A stretch of DNA of 12,625 nt from Myxococcales bacterium (GTDB lineage: Bacteria; Myxococcota_A; UBA9042; PHBI01; JAAZYN01): positions 1 through 12,625 of the forward strand of contig JAAZYN010000042.1 in assembly GCA_014239625.1 (NCBI GenBank). Direction: 5' to 3'. Positions 6,099-12,618 of this stretch are shown here, one piece after another. The notes under the pieces were generated by a model. That model was not told the origin of the DNA, did not search any database, and saw only the letters and a list, made by a program, of their open reading frames with translations. Made by a program: the position numbers and the translations under genes. Numbering within the stretch: the stretch's first letter is position 1; the number at the start of each line of letters is the position of its first letter.

Positions 6099-8048
6099 TC
6101 AGAAGCTCCCGTGGACTCCGACGGTGGGCGTCGGCTCTTGGCCCGACGCGCTGACCGAGGGGCCTATCTTCACGCTCGCGTCCGCGGCGTCCGAGGGCCG
6201 CGGGTCGGTGTCACGCTGTCGGAGGTAGAGCTCCCAGGTGCGCTCCATCGGGAACCGATACTCGGTAAGCAGATACACCGCCATCGCGACCAGGCCCACG
6301 CCTGCCACGAAGCTGGAGGCGGTCGTCGCGTCGTCGTCGCTGGCGCTGGTCAGGCCCATGACACCAGGGATGAGCATCAGCGCCCCACCGCCAGCCATGA
6401 GCCCCCCGTTCACCAAGCGCACCGCGGCGTAGCGCTCGACCAGGGCTTCGAGCCGAGCCTCCGCCGCGGCCATCCCGTGCGCACGCTGCTTGTCCGTCGC
6501 TGCTGACAGCTCCTGGATCTCGGTCAGCAGCCGGTCACTCTCTTTGGCCGTGAGCAGGGTCGCCATCCCACTCGCCAGCATCAGCGTTCCTGCGCCAAAC
6601 GACGTCGCCAGCGCAACCCCGCGGCGGCTGCCTGTGAGGTTTCTGTCCAACGCCAGGGCGGTGCCGAGGCCCAGGCCCGACAGCGACCCGCCCACGGACA
6701 ACAACCCCACGTAGGTGTTGCCGTCGCGCTCTAGCGCCACGGCGGTCTGCAGGTGATGTTGGAGCCGCGCGACGTCCCTGATGGTGGCGGAATAATGAGC
6801 TGGCTCCTGCCGCTTGGAGGTCTCCGCGAGGTAGCGCGTGTATGCGCGGCGACCGTGAGGTCTGGCGAACAGCCGTCCAAATGCGCTGCCCCCTGTCCCG
6901 CGTGCTCTGGAGGCGTCTTGCGTCAGAGGGAGGGCCTCGAGGTCGCCAGACGGGGTGTCGGCGCCCAGCACCTTCACCCGTCGGGTCGGCCGCTTGTTGC
7001 CAGCGGCCGGGCGCGTCTCCTCTACGGTGTAGCGTCCACGCTTCGGGAGGTGCAGCGTAAGCGCCGTCCCGCCCTCTTTGTGCGCGTCCAACAGCCGAAC
7101 GCCGTTGTTGTCTCGAATCGTCAAGCGGCGCTCACCGCTGCTCGAGACGGTGATGGCGCGCGCCGCCGACCGCTTCCCCCACACGGCCACCGTGTTCCGC
7201 GCCAGGTTGGAGGGTCCGCGAGCGTAGACCTTCGGCCGGTACAAGGGGTTGACGAGGGTGCTGTTGGCCGTTCGGATGAACGCGGCCAACTCGGAGTAGG
7301 TCACCCGGCCGTTCAGGTCCACGTCGGCCGCGCCGCGCAGCCCAGAGCGCACGACGTAGCTGAAGATACCCGACTGCAGCTGACTCCACTCGTAGGTCGC
7401 CCCCTCCGAGCTGGTGCTGATGAGGGCCCCGACGTTGGGGTAACTCTTCAACAGCGTCGGCGCTCCCTCGCTCACCCAGCGTTTACCTCCCGGCTTGCGG
7501 GCGTTGAGCATGAACCACGAGTTGCAGCTGTCGAGCAGAAGGTGGACCCGAGCGGTCTTCAGCCGAGCCAGGATGGCGTCCAGGCGAGACGCTGTCAGCG
7601 GGCCGTCGGCGAGCTCGATGAAGCCCCCCGTCTCGGCCACGTCTCCGTGGCCGGCGAGGACCAGGTAGACCTCAGCGGTCTTGCCCTCTCGTCGGGCAGC
7701 GATGACCCGCTGGGCGGTCTCGTCGATAGCTGCCTCGAACCGAGCCAGGGTAGGGGCTCGCGCTGTGGCGGCCCAGCTCGGAAACAGCAGGCGGCTGCCG
7801 GCGTCGAAGCGGGTCAACAGGGTCACGTTTCGCCGCCCCAGCAGGTCGCTGAATAGCTCCGCGTACTTCGCCCCGTCGTCGTCGGCGTAGTGCAGATCTG
7901 GGCGCGCCAGGGTGAGGCTGCGGTTGTTGGTGGCGATGACCGCGAAGGCGGGACTCTCTCCACCGCGCGCACCGGCTGCTGAGGTGGTGACGCTGACCGT
8001 CACGAGCGCGGTGAAGGCTGTGACGAGATGCCCGGCGGGGATCGGCAT
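6099..8048 (-). CDS. Caspase-like cysteine protease (peptidase C14 type), exported, with EF-hand loop and C-terminal membrane segments
   Basis: 649 residues from ATG 8048, which has AAGG upstream and lies 13 bases after the anti-sigma stop. A GTG at 8126 would add 26 basic residues but overlap the anti-sigma gene by 65 bases. Residues 1-27 look like a signal peptide (cleavage near AGA27), although the n-region has no Lys/Arg. The caspase domain follows (about 34-290), starting FAVIATNNR, with catalytic H134 in LAGHGD and C175 in DSCNS; both dyad residues are present. Residues 242-253 (DVDLNGRVTYSE) fit a canonical 12-residue EF-hand calcium loop. After a soluble middle part come four hydrophobic segments (about 447-467, 478-499, 545-566 and 575-596) and a polar tail. 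It probably acts in the periplasm or at the membrane. It is the last gene of the sigma/anti-sigma operon, so it may be a target of the sigma factor or a regulator of the anti-sigma factor. Substrate unknown. Confidence 0.87.
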   Translation of the reverse strand: MPIPAGHLVTAFTALVTVSVTTSAAGARGGESPAFAVIATNNRSLTLARPDLHYADDDGAKYAELFSDLLGRRNVTLLTRFDAGSRLLFPSWAATARAPTLARFEAAIDETAQRVIAARREGKTAEVYLVLAGHGDVAETGGFIELADGPLTASRLDAILARLKTARVHLLLDSCNSWFMLNARKPGGKRWVSEGAPTLLKSYPNVGALISTSSEGATYEWSQLQSGIFSYVVRSGLRGAADVDLNGRVTYSELAAFIRTANSTLVNPLYRPKVYARGPSNLARNTVAVWGKRSAARAITVSSSGERRLTIRDNNGVRLLDAHKEGGTALTLHLPKRGRYTVEETRPAAGNKRPTRRVKVLGADTPSGDLEALPLTQDASRARGTGGSAFGRLFARPHGRRAYTRYLAETSKRQEPAHYSATIRDVARLQHHLQTAVALERDGNTYVGLLSVGGSLSGLGLGTALALDRNLTGSRRGVALATSFGAGTLMLASGMATLLTAKESDRLLTEIQELSAATDKQRAHGMAAAEARLEALVERYAAVRLVNGGLMAGGGALMLIPGVMGLTSASDDDATTASSFVAGVGLVAMAVYLLTEYRFPMERTWELYLRQRDTDPRPSDAADASVKIGPSVSASGQEPTPTVGVHGSF

Positions 8049-8061
8049 GAAGACCTTGGGG

Positions 8062-8943
8062 CTAGTTTTCAGGCGGCTTTGAAGATGTCGCTGGGACGTG
8101 TTTGAGGGACAGGCGCACCATTTCACCGATCGGTGGAGGTCGTTTCAAGGCCCCGTTCAGCCCGTGGCGGCTGATCAGCTGCTCGATGGTAACGACGTCA
8201 ACGGGCGAGTCCATGAACAGGGCCACCACCTCGAACGCGCCCGGCGCCGGAGCCACCGGCGTCACGCCCTCCTTCAACGCCAGCTGGTGGGCGCCAGCGG
8301 CGATGGGGAGGGAGGTGGGTCGCGCGCGGGCGTTCGTCCAGCCAGGGTAAAACCAGTGCACGTCCCCTCGAGCGTCGACACCCAACAGCATGAACTGCCG
8401 ATCGGGCCCGTAGTTGCTGATACGGAATCGAAACCCATGGGTGGCGTCGACCCGCGCTGCGTCCTTCAGCGGGGTCTCCCCGTGGGGGCCGGAGAAGACC
8501 TCCAGTGACGAGCGCGTCGCGGCCTCCGGCACGGTCCCCGATCCCCGAGCGGTGAACTCCGGCGCCGGCGTCGTCTGGGGGGGGCCGCCTGGCTGAATCG
8601 CCACCACCGCCGCAGCCATCACCGCCGCTACGGCCACACCGCCGCCGAGCCAGCTGGTCCATCGGCGTCTCGCGGGGCGCGGCGTCCCCGCAGCTTCGAT
8701 GCGCCGCATCACGTCCCCGAGGAAGTCGGCGTCGCGCGGCTCGCCCAGCGCCGCCGGGAGCGCCGCCGCAGAGGCCTGGAGGCGGGCGAAGCGGGCTCGG
8801 CAGCGCTGACAACCCGGAAGGTGCGCTCGCACGGCGGTCGCGCGGTTCTCACTCACCTCGCCGTCGAGCAGCGCGGCGAGCTCCACGCTCAGCGGGCAGT
8901 CGGCCCCCGCGAAGGGATCGGGGCTGTCGGTGTGCGCGCTCAT
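8062..8943 (-). CDS. Transmembrane zinc-binding anti-sigma factor (ZAS/zf-HC2 type)
   Basis: 293 residues. The N-terminal anti-sigma domain has H41-x3-C45-x2-C48 and an upstream C16, giving a Cys-His-Cys-Cys set for one zinc ion, as in the RsrA/ChrR group. One transmembrane helix lies at about 98-116, followed by a Pro/Thr-rich stretch and a periplasmic domain of about 150 residues (RFRISNYG, LLGVDARGDVHWFYPGW). The latter resembles DUF4384-like domains that often accompany caspase-like proteins. It should hold the ECF sigma factor at the inner membrane until an envelope signal releases it. The ATG at 8943 overlaps the sigma stop in ATGA, which supports translational coupling and balanced amounts of the two partners. 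A C8 run on the coding strand lies just after the membrane helix. The caspase gene begins 13 bases downstream. Confidence 0.9.
   Translation of the reverse strand: MSAHTDSPDPFAGADCPLSVELAALLDGEVSENRATAVRAHLPGCQRCRARFARLQASAAALPAALGEPRDADFLGDVMRRIEAAGTPRPARRRWTSWLGGGVAVAAVMAAAVVAIQPGGPPQTTPAPEFTARGSGTVPEAATRSSLEVFSGPHGETPLKDAARVDATHGFRFRISNYGPDRQFMLLGVDARGDVHWFYPGWTNARARPTSLPIAAGAHQLALKEGVTPVAPAPGAFEVVALFMDSPVDVVTIEQLISRHGLNGALKRPPPIGEMVRLSLKHVPATSSKPPEN
8577..8584. repeat. G8/C8 homopolymer inside the anti-sigma gene
   Basis: Eight identical bases encode the region around P121-P122, a few codons after the transmembrane helix. Slippage here would frameshift and remove the periplasmic domain while keeping the sigma-binding part and the membrane anchor. 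Whether it varies cannot be told from one sequence. Confidence 0.6.
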
Positions 8944-9608
8944 CGACCGCCCCTCGCTGGCCGCGCCGGCTCGACTTCGGGTGGCAGGAGCGTGGCCAGG
9001 CGTTTGAGACCGTAGTGGACGCGGGAACGTGCCGTGGACTCGGTCCGCCCGATCACCGCGGCGATGTCCTCATACGGCAGGTCTTCGACGAAACGCATGA
9101 CGAGCGGCACTCGGAACTTCTCCTCCAGTCGGTTCAGCGCGCCCAGGACCAGGCCTCGGATCTGCGCTGCCTCGAGGAGGTCTTCCGGACCCGGGCCTCG
9201 GTGTGGCGGCTCCCGGGCAGGTGTCTCGTCTTCCCTGGCGGAGGCGCGCCGGTCAAGCCCCAGCGCCATCCTCAGTCGCCGCCGTCGGTTATGGGAGCGG
9301 CTCATGTTCCGGGCGATGGTGAACAAGAACGCCTTGAAGCGTCCGTTCGGGGTGTAGCGGGCGCGCACCGACCAGACCTTCAAGAGCACGTCTTGGGACA
9401 GATCTCGTGAGACCTCGTCGTCGGCGACGATACAGGCGCAGAACCGACGAAGCGCCGGTTCGTACCGCTGCACGAGGTCCGCATAGGCGGTCGCGTCGCC
9501 GGCGGCGGCCCGAGTCATCAGCATGTCGTCTGAAGGTCTGGCGTCCAACCGGTCGTCCGCCTCGTTTGTCACGGAGGTCACCAATGTGAGGCTGGGCAAC
9601 ATGACCAC
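8940..9608 (-). CDS. ECF-family RNA polymerase sigma factor (RpoE-like)
   Basis: 222 residues from GTG 9608; ATG 9602 and an internal M29 are alternative starts. Region 2 spans about residues 35-105, with GDATAYADLVQRY, the core-binding DLSQDVLLKVW and the -10 recognition part ending in NMSRSHNRRRR. An Arg/Glu/Pro-rich linker leads to region 4 (about 155-207), with the helix-turn-helix around YEDIAAVIGRTESTARSR that reads the -35 element. Regions 1.1 and 3 are absent, as expected for an ECF factor. It is the first gene of an operon with its anti-sigma factor and a caspase-like protein, and autoregulation is likely by analogy with other ECF operons. It is divergent from the gene at 9742, with a shared 133-base upstream region. 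Confidence 0.93.
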   Translation of the reverse strand: MVMLPSLTLVTSVTNEADDRLDARPSDDMLMTRAAAGDATAYADLVQRYEPALRRFCACIVADDEVSRDLSQDVLLKVWSVRARYTPNGRFKAFLFTIARNMSRSHNRRRRLRMALGLDRRASAREDETPAREPPHRGPGPEDLLEAAQIRGLVLGALNRLEEKFRVPLVMRFVEDLPYEDIAAVIGRTESTARSRVHYGLKRLATLLPPEVEPARPARGGR

Positions 9609-9741
9609 CTAACGCCTGGCATGCTCCGGCGTTGAAGTCATCGTAGTCGCCCGACTGAAAAAGGTCCCGTATGGGGCACCGACCGCCGACAACGTTGACT
9701 CGACCATACCGATCGCGCAGAGTCTGGCGACCTTATCCGTC

Positions 9742-10728
9742 ATGACAACGAACGATCCCAAGGACGATGGCCGCGACGCGGCGCTCATGTCTTCCGCTCG
9801 GCGGTCGCGGACCGCGGCGCGCGACATTCCGCGGCTGCTGAAGGAGCCGCTGGCGCTCCGCGGGTTGAAGTCCGACGCCGCATATTTGCTGACCGCGTCC
9901 AGTCGCTCCGAGGGGGTCTTGCGGCTCATGCGCGACGATCCGCGAGTCAGTCACGCGCCCGGATCTCGGATCGTGTTGATGCCGGCTGGCGACCAAGCGC
10001 GGCCCGTGCGGCTGGTGGTGGAGTGCGCCGCCCCGCCGGGTGGCCAACCCAAAAAACATCAACTCTACGTCCGTTGGGCCCTCATCTCAGCCGCTGGCCG
10101 ACGGAGCTACCTGGCAGAGTTGCTGACCGAGCTGCTCGGTTTGACCGTCTCGTTGAACAGCGAGCGGGACACTCTGCCCAACGATCGCATCCTGATGTTC
10201 GACGCCGCGTCGCGTCGTATTCGAGCCCTGCGGCTCAAGGGGCGCGGCGGCTCGTCGCGTCCGGCCGAGGAGACCGGCGAGGCTCTGCCTGCGCTCTCCC
10301 GTCACGCGCTGGCGAAGACGGGGCCTGTGGAGAGCGGTCCAAGCGGCGGCACGGACCGTCCCCTGGACTGGCTCATGTTCGAGCGACCGACGGCCGCAGG
10401 GCGTTATGAGCTCGAGGGAGACCGGCATGACATGAAGTGTAGCTGGGTGGGGTTCAGCCGCTGTCGGTTCGAGATCGACGGCCAAGGCCCATCCATGGGG
10501 ACTCCGTTACGCGTGGGCGTCCCCACTGAGCCGCTGCTCCGAGGCTTGGTGTGGTTGGATGGTCGGGTGTGTCTCAACACCGCCAACGCCGGCCACGGAT
10601 CGGTCGTGGAGGTGGAGTGGAGTGACCCTCCGGGCATGATGCCCAGCGGGTATCGCAGCCTCGTGGCGTTTTGCAGAATGTCGACGCTGAAGCGACTGGG
10701 TGGTACGGAGCCACAGTTCATCAGCTGA
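9742..10728 (+). CDS. Hypothetical protein, 328 residues, upstream of der
   Basis: I do not recognise this protein. It begins at ATG 9742 with a polar, charged N-terminus. It has no signal peptide or membrane helix, so it is probably cytosolic. Residues about 40-140 form a beta-rich segment with GSRIVLMP, RLVVEC and KHQLYVRW, followed by a helix YLAELLTELLGL. A low-complexity Ser/Gly/Glu linker spans about 165-205. The C-terminal part (about 208-325) contains DWLMFERPT, KCSWVGFSRCRFEIDG and VEVEWSDPPG. The two halves could be separate small beta domains (PilZ-like is one idea, but the R-x3-R and DxSxxG motifs are not clear). The stop is 10 bases before der, so the two genes are probably co-transcribed. 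Confidence 0.75.
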   Translation: MTTNDPKDDGRDAALMSSARRSRTAARDIPRLLKEPLALRGLKSDAAYLLTASSRSEGVLRLMRDDPRVSHAPGSRIVLMPAGDQARPVRLVVECAAPPGGQPKKHQLYVRWALISAAGRRSYLAELLTELLGLTVSLNSERDTLPNDRILMFDAASRRIRALRLKGRGGSSRPAEETGEALPALSRHALAKTGPVESGPSGGTDRPLDWLMFERPTAAGRYELEGDRHDMKCSWVGFSRCRFEIDGQGPSMGTPLRVGVPTEPLLRGLVWLDGRVCLNTANAGHGSVVEVEWSDPPGMMPSGYRSLVAFCRMSTLKRLGGTEPQFIS

Positions 10729-10738
10729 GCCAGGATCT

Positions 10739-12376
10739 ATGAGCGAACATGCGCGAAAGCCGGTCGTCGCCATCGTGGGGCGTCCGAATGTAGGTAAGTC
10801 CACCCTGTTCAACCGCCTGGTCGGGCGCCGTGCGGCGATCGTGGAGGACTTCGCAGGGGTCACCCGGGATCGCCACTACGGCGATGGTGAGCTGTTCGGT
10901 CACGAGTTCATCGTGATCGACACCGGTGGTTTCGAGCCGGAGACCGATGACGGGATGCTTAAGGCCATGCGCGGTCAAGCGCAGCTGGCCATCGAAGAGT
11001 CCGACGTGGTGATCGCTCTGTTCGACGGGCGCGAGGGTCTCCTGCCGGCGGACCGGGAGATCACGCGGATGTTGGAGCGCAGCGACAAGCCTGTGCACTA
11101 CGGCGTCAACAAGATCGATGGTCAACGTCACGAGCCCCTGGTCGCGGAGTTCTGGGAGCTCGGCGTCAAGATGGTGTGGGGGGTCTCCGCGCAGCATGGG
11201 CCTGGGGTCTATGACCTGATGGAGGCTGCGCTCGCGGACCTGCCCGAGGTGGAGATGCTCTCTGAGGAGGAGCAGGCGCCCAACGTCACGAAGGTCGCGA
11301 TCATCGGCAAGCCGAACGCCGGGAAGTCGACATTGGTGAACCGTTTGCTGGGCGAGGATCGGCTGCTGACCAGCGACATCCCCGGCACCACTCGCGACAG
11401 CATCGACACGTGGCTTGAGTTGCCCCGTGATGAGCAGGCGCTGTTGGCTGCGGAGACAGCGCTGGCGGTTGTGGACGGGGGCGGCGAGGAGGGCCTGTCG
11501 GGGGTCGAGGCAGACGCTGCTGCCCTCGATGGCCGCACAGAGGACCTGGATCTCACCGGTCCGTCGCTCGACGAGGACGAGCGTTTACCGACCTACACCT
11601 GGGAGGCGCCGGAGGACGTGGAGGCGCTGGCCGAGGCGGAGGACCGCTTCGGTGACCAGGAGCGAGACCTCGAGCGGGTACGAGAGGCCCTCCAAAAACA
11701 GGTGGAGAGGGCTGGTCTAGCGCGTCGATATCTCGTCATCGACACCGCCGGGGTGCGCCGGCGCAAGTGGGTCAAGACGGCGTTGGAGAAGTACTCCATC
11801 GTCAAGAGCTTCAAGAGCATCGATCGGGCCGAGGTCTGTCTCCTGGTCATCGACGCGACCGGCGGTGTGACCGACCAGGACGCCAAGCTGGCCAGCATGA
11901 TCCAGGCCAAGGGCAAGGCGTGCGTCATCCTGGTCAACAAATGGGACATCGTCGCCGACAAGGACAGCTGGACCGCGGGTAAGTACGTGAGGCAGCTGCG
12001 TCTGGACCTTGGTTTCGTTGGCTACGCTCCGATCCTGTTCATCTCTGCGCTGACCGGGCAGCGCGTTCACAAGATCATGGCGGCCGTCGACCGGGTGCGC
12101 CGCAACTGGCAACGCCGCGTCGCGACCGGCGAGCTGAATCGATTCGTGGAGGCCGTCGCCGAGCATCAGCCGCCGCCGGTTCACCGGGGCCGACGGCCTC
12201 GGCTCTATTACGCCTCCCAGGTGTCTACCGGGCCACCGACGGTGCTGCTGAGCGTCAACGACAAGTCATCGTTCAAGACGTCGTATCAACGGTTTCTGCT
12301 CAACCGGATTCGGCGCCGGTGGGACTTCGAGGGCACACCGATCAAGCTGATCTGGCGAGGGAGAAAGCGCCGCTGA
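10739..12376 (+). CDS. der: Ribosome biogenesis GTPase Der (EngA), with large insertion in the second G domain
   Basis: 545 residues from ATG 10739 (AGGA upstream); the frame is open further upstream but there it overlaps the preceding gene. Der is an essential double GTPase that helps assemble the 50S subunit. G domain 1 has GRPNVGKST (14-22), DTGG (from D61) and NKID (124-127). G domain 2 has GKPNAGKST (190-198), the switch I residues TTRD (217-220), DTAG (from D335) and NKWD (400-403). A basic KH-like domain ends the protein (WDFEGTPIKLIWRGRKRR). All GTP-binding motifs are intact. The unusual part is residues about 225-330: 115 positions separate D220 from D335, against about 17 in E. coli Der. 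This is an acidic insertion of about 98 residues that ends in a charged, helix-prone stretch. Confidence 0.95.
   Translation: MSEHARKPVVAIVGRPNVGKSTLFNRLVGRRAAIVEDFAGVTRDRHYGDGELFGHEFIVIDTGGFEPETDDGMLKAMRGQAQLAIEESDVVIALFDGREGLLPADREITRMLERSDKPVHYGVNKIDGQRHEPLVAEFWELGVKMVWGVSAQHGPGVYDLMEAALADLPEVEMLSEEEQAPNVTKVAIIGKPNAGKSTLVNRLLGEDRLLTSDIPGTTRDSIDTWLELPRDEQALLAAETALAVVDGGGEEGLSGVEADAAALDGRTEDLDLTGPSLDEDERLPTYTWEAPEDVEALAEAEDRFGDQERDLERVREALQKQVERAGLARRYLVIDTAGVRRRKWVKTALEKYSIVKSFKSIDRAEVCLLVIDATGGVTDQDAKLASMIQAKGKACVILVNKWDIVADKDSWTAGKYVRQLRLDLGFVGYAPILFISALTGQRVHKIMAAVDRVRRNWQRRVATGELNRFVEAVAEHQPPPVHRGRRPRLYYASQVSTGPPTVLLSVNDKSSFKTSYQRFLLNRIRRRWDFEGTPIKLIWRGRKRR
11411..11728 (+). other. Acidic insertion between switch I and G3 of Der G domain 2
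   Basis: In-frame segment encoding residues 225 to about 330 of Der. The first part is Asp/Glu/Gly/Leu-rich and probably disordered (DGGGEEG, DLDLTGPSLDEDER). The second part (EDVEALAEAED onward to RVREALQKQVERAG) has the charge pattern of a long helix or coiled coil. It interrupts the loop between switch I and the DTAG motif, so it would project from the nucleotide-sensing face. Codon use looks like the rest of the gene. Confidence 0.85.
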
Positions 12377-12414
12377 GGTGAGAAGTTTATCACCACACGG
12401 GTGAGTAGATTCAC
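12377..12414. repeat. Two adjacent GTGA/TCAC dyads between convergent genes
   Basis: GGTGA (12377-12381) pairs with TCACC (12390-12394). Six bases further on, GTGA (12401-12404) pairs with TCAC (12411-12414). Both dyads share a GGTGAG start. They begin right after the der stop and end 4 bases before the small membrane protein stop. No T run follows on either strand, so this may be a weak bidirectional 3' end or a protein-binding site. Confidence 0.4.
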
Positions 12415-12417
12415 GTC

Positions 12418-12525
12418 TTACAGGGCCAGGCTCATCACCATGAACCCGGCGAACCCGAGCGACACGACGGCGCTCACGAGGAGGTTTTCGCTGCGGAACG
12501 CGGTCGCTTGCCGTGTGAGTTTCAT
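12418..12525 (-). CDS. 35-residue single-pass membrane micro-protein
   Basis: ATG 12525 to TAA 12418-12420, 35 residues. The N-terminus is polar and basic (MKLTRQATAFRSEN), followed by one hydrophobic segment of about 20 residues (LLVSAVVSLGFAGFMVMSLAL) reaching the C-terminus. It is therefore either a single-pass inner membrane protein with the N-terminus in the cytosol, or a short tail-anchored peptide. An AAGGAG ribosome binding site sits 7 bases before the ATG. The frame stays open upstream to a TTG at 12618 (66 residues), but neither that start nor the ATG at 12543 has a good ribosome binding site, and the TTG falls inside a sigma-54 promoter. The gene is convergent with der. I do not recognise a family, and regulatory or subunit roles are only guesses. 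Confidence 0.7.
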   Translation of the reverse strand: MKLTRQATAFRSENLLVSAVVSLGFAGFMVMSLAL

Positions 12526-12532
12526 GAACGAA

Positions 12533-12538
12533 CTCCTT
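12533..12538 (-). promoter_or_regulatory. Ribosome binding site of the micro-protein
   Basis: AAGGAG on the minus strand, 7 bases before ATG 12525. It decides the 35-residue start over longer forms. Confidence 0.75.
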
Positions 12539-12558
12539 GCCATCGGGGGACGAGGCTT

Positions 12559-12590
12559 AAAAACATGCTCGCGGGGAGGTGAGGCGAGCA
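12559..12590 (-). terminator. Leader hairpin with T5 tract (attenuator or 5' stabiliser)
   Basis: On the minus strand TGCTCGC (12590-12584) and GCGAGCA (12572-12566) form a perfect 7-bp stem with an 11-base loop, followed by TG and TTTTT (12563-12559). It has the form of an intrinsic terminator and begins at about the +1 predicted from the sigma-54 promoter. It could terminate a short leader RNA, protect the 5' end, or be the terminator of a minus-strand gene beyond the right edge. Confidence 0.5.
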
Positions 12591-12601
12591 CGACGATGAG
12601 G

Positions 12602-12618
12602 AGCAAAGCTCGTGCCAA
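12602..12618 (-). promoter_or_regulatory. Sigma-54 (RpoN) promoter, -24/-12 type
   Basis: The minus strand reads TGGCACG-AGCT-TTGC (12617-12603), a perfect match to the TGGCACG-N4-TTGC consensus with the required 10 bases between GG and GC. Predicted transcription start is about 12591, giving a leader of about 66 bases before ATG 12525. An enhancer-binding activator site would lie beyond the right edge. Confidence 0.75.

Noticed and set aside
6753..7856. 367-codon plus-strand frame opposite the caspase-like gene
   Set aside because: It is antisense to a gene with clear catalytic motifs, and the translation is low-complexity Arg/Gly/Ala/Val-rich without domains, as expected of a shadow frame in GC-rich DNA.
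8049..8126. Longer caspase start at GTG 8126
   Set aside because: It would overlap the anti-sigma gene by 65 bases and place 26 non-signal residues before the hydrophobic export signal. It is kept only as an alternative because it would supply the basic residues missing from the n-region.
9640..9668. Possible promoter for the sigma operon on the minus strand (GGGACC, 17 bases, TACGAT)
   Set aside because: Each half is only a loose match, and such pairs are frequent. It needs start-site mapping before being listed as a feature.
663..9729. Shared 11-mer GAGTCTGGCGA near 663 and 9719 as a possible common regulatory site
   Set aside because: A word of this length is expected to recur by chance in a window this size, and no dyad or spacing supports a site.
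12418..12618. 66-residue version of the micro-protein starting at TTG 12618
   Set aside because: The start falls within the sigma-54 promoter and has no ribosome binding site, whereas ATG 12525 has AAGGAG at good spacing.
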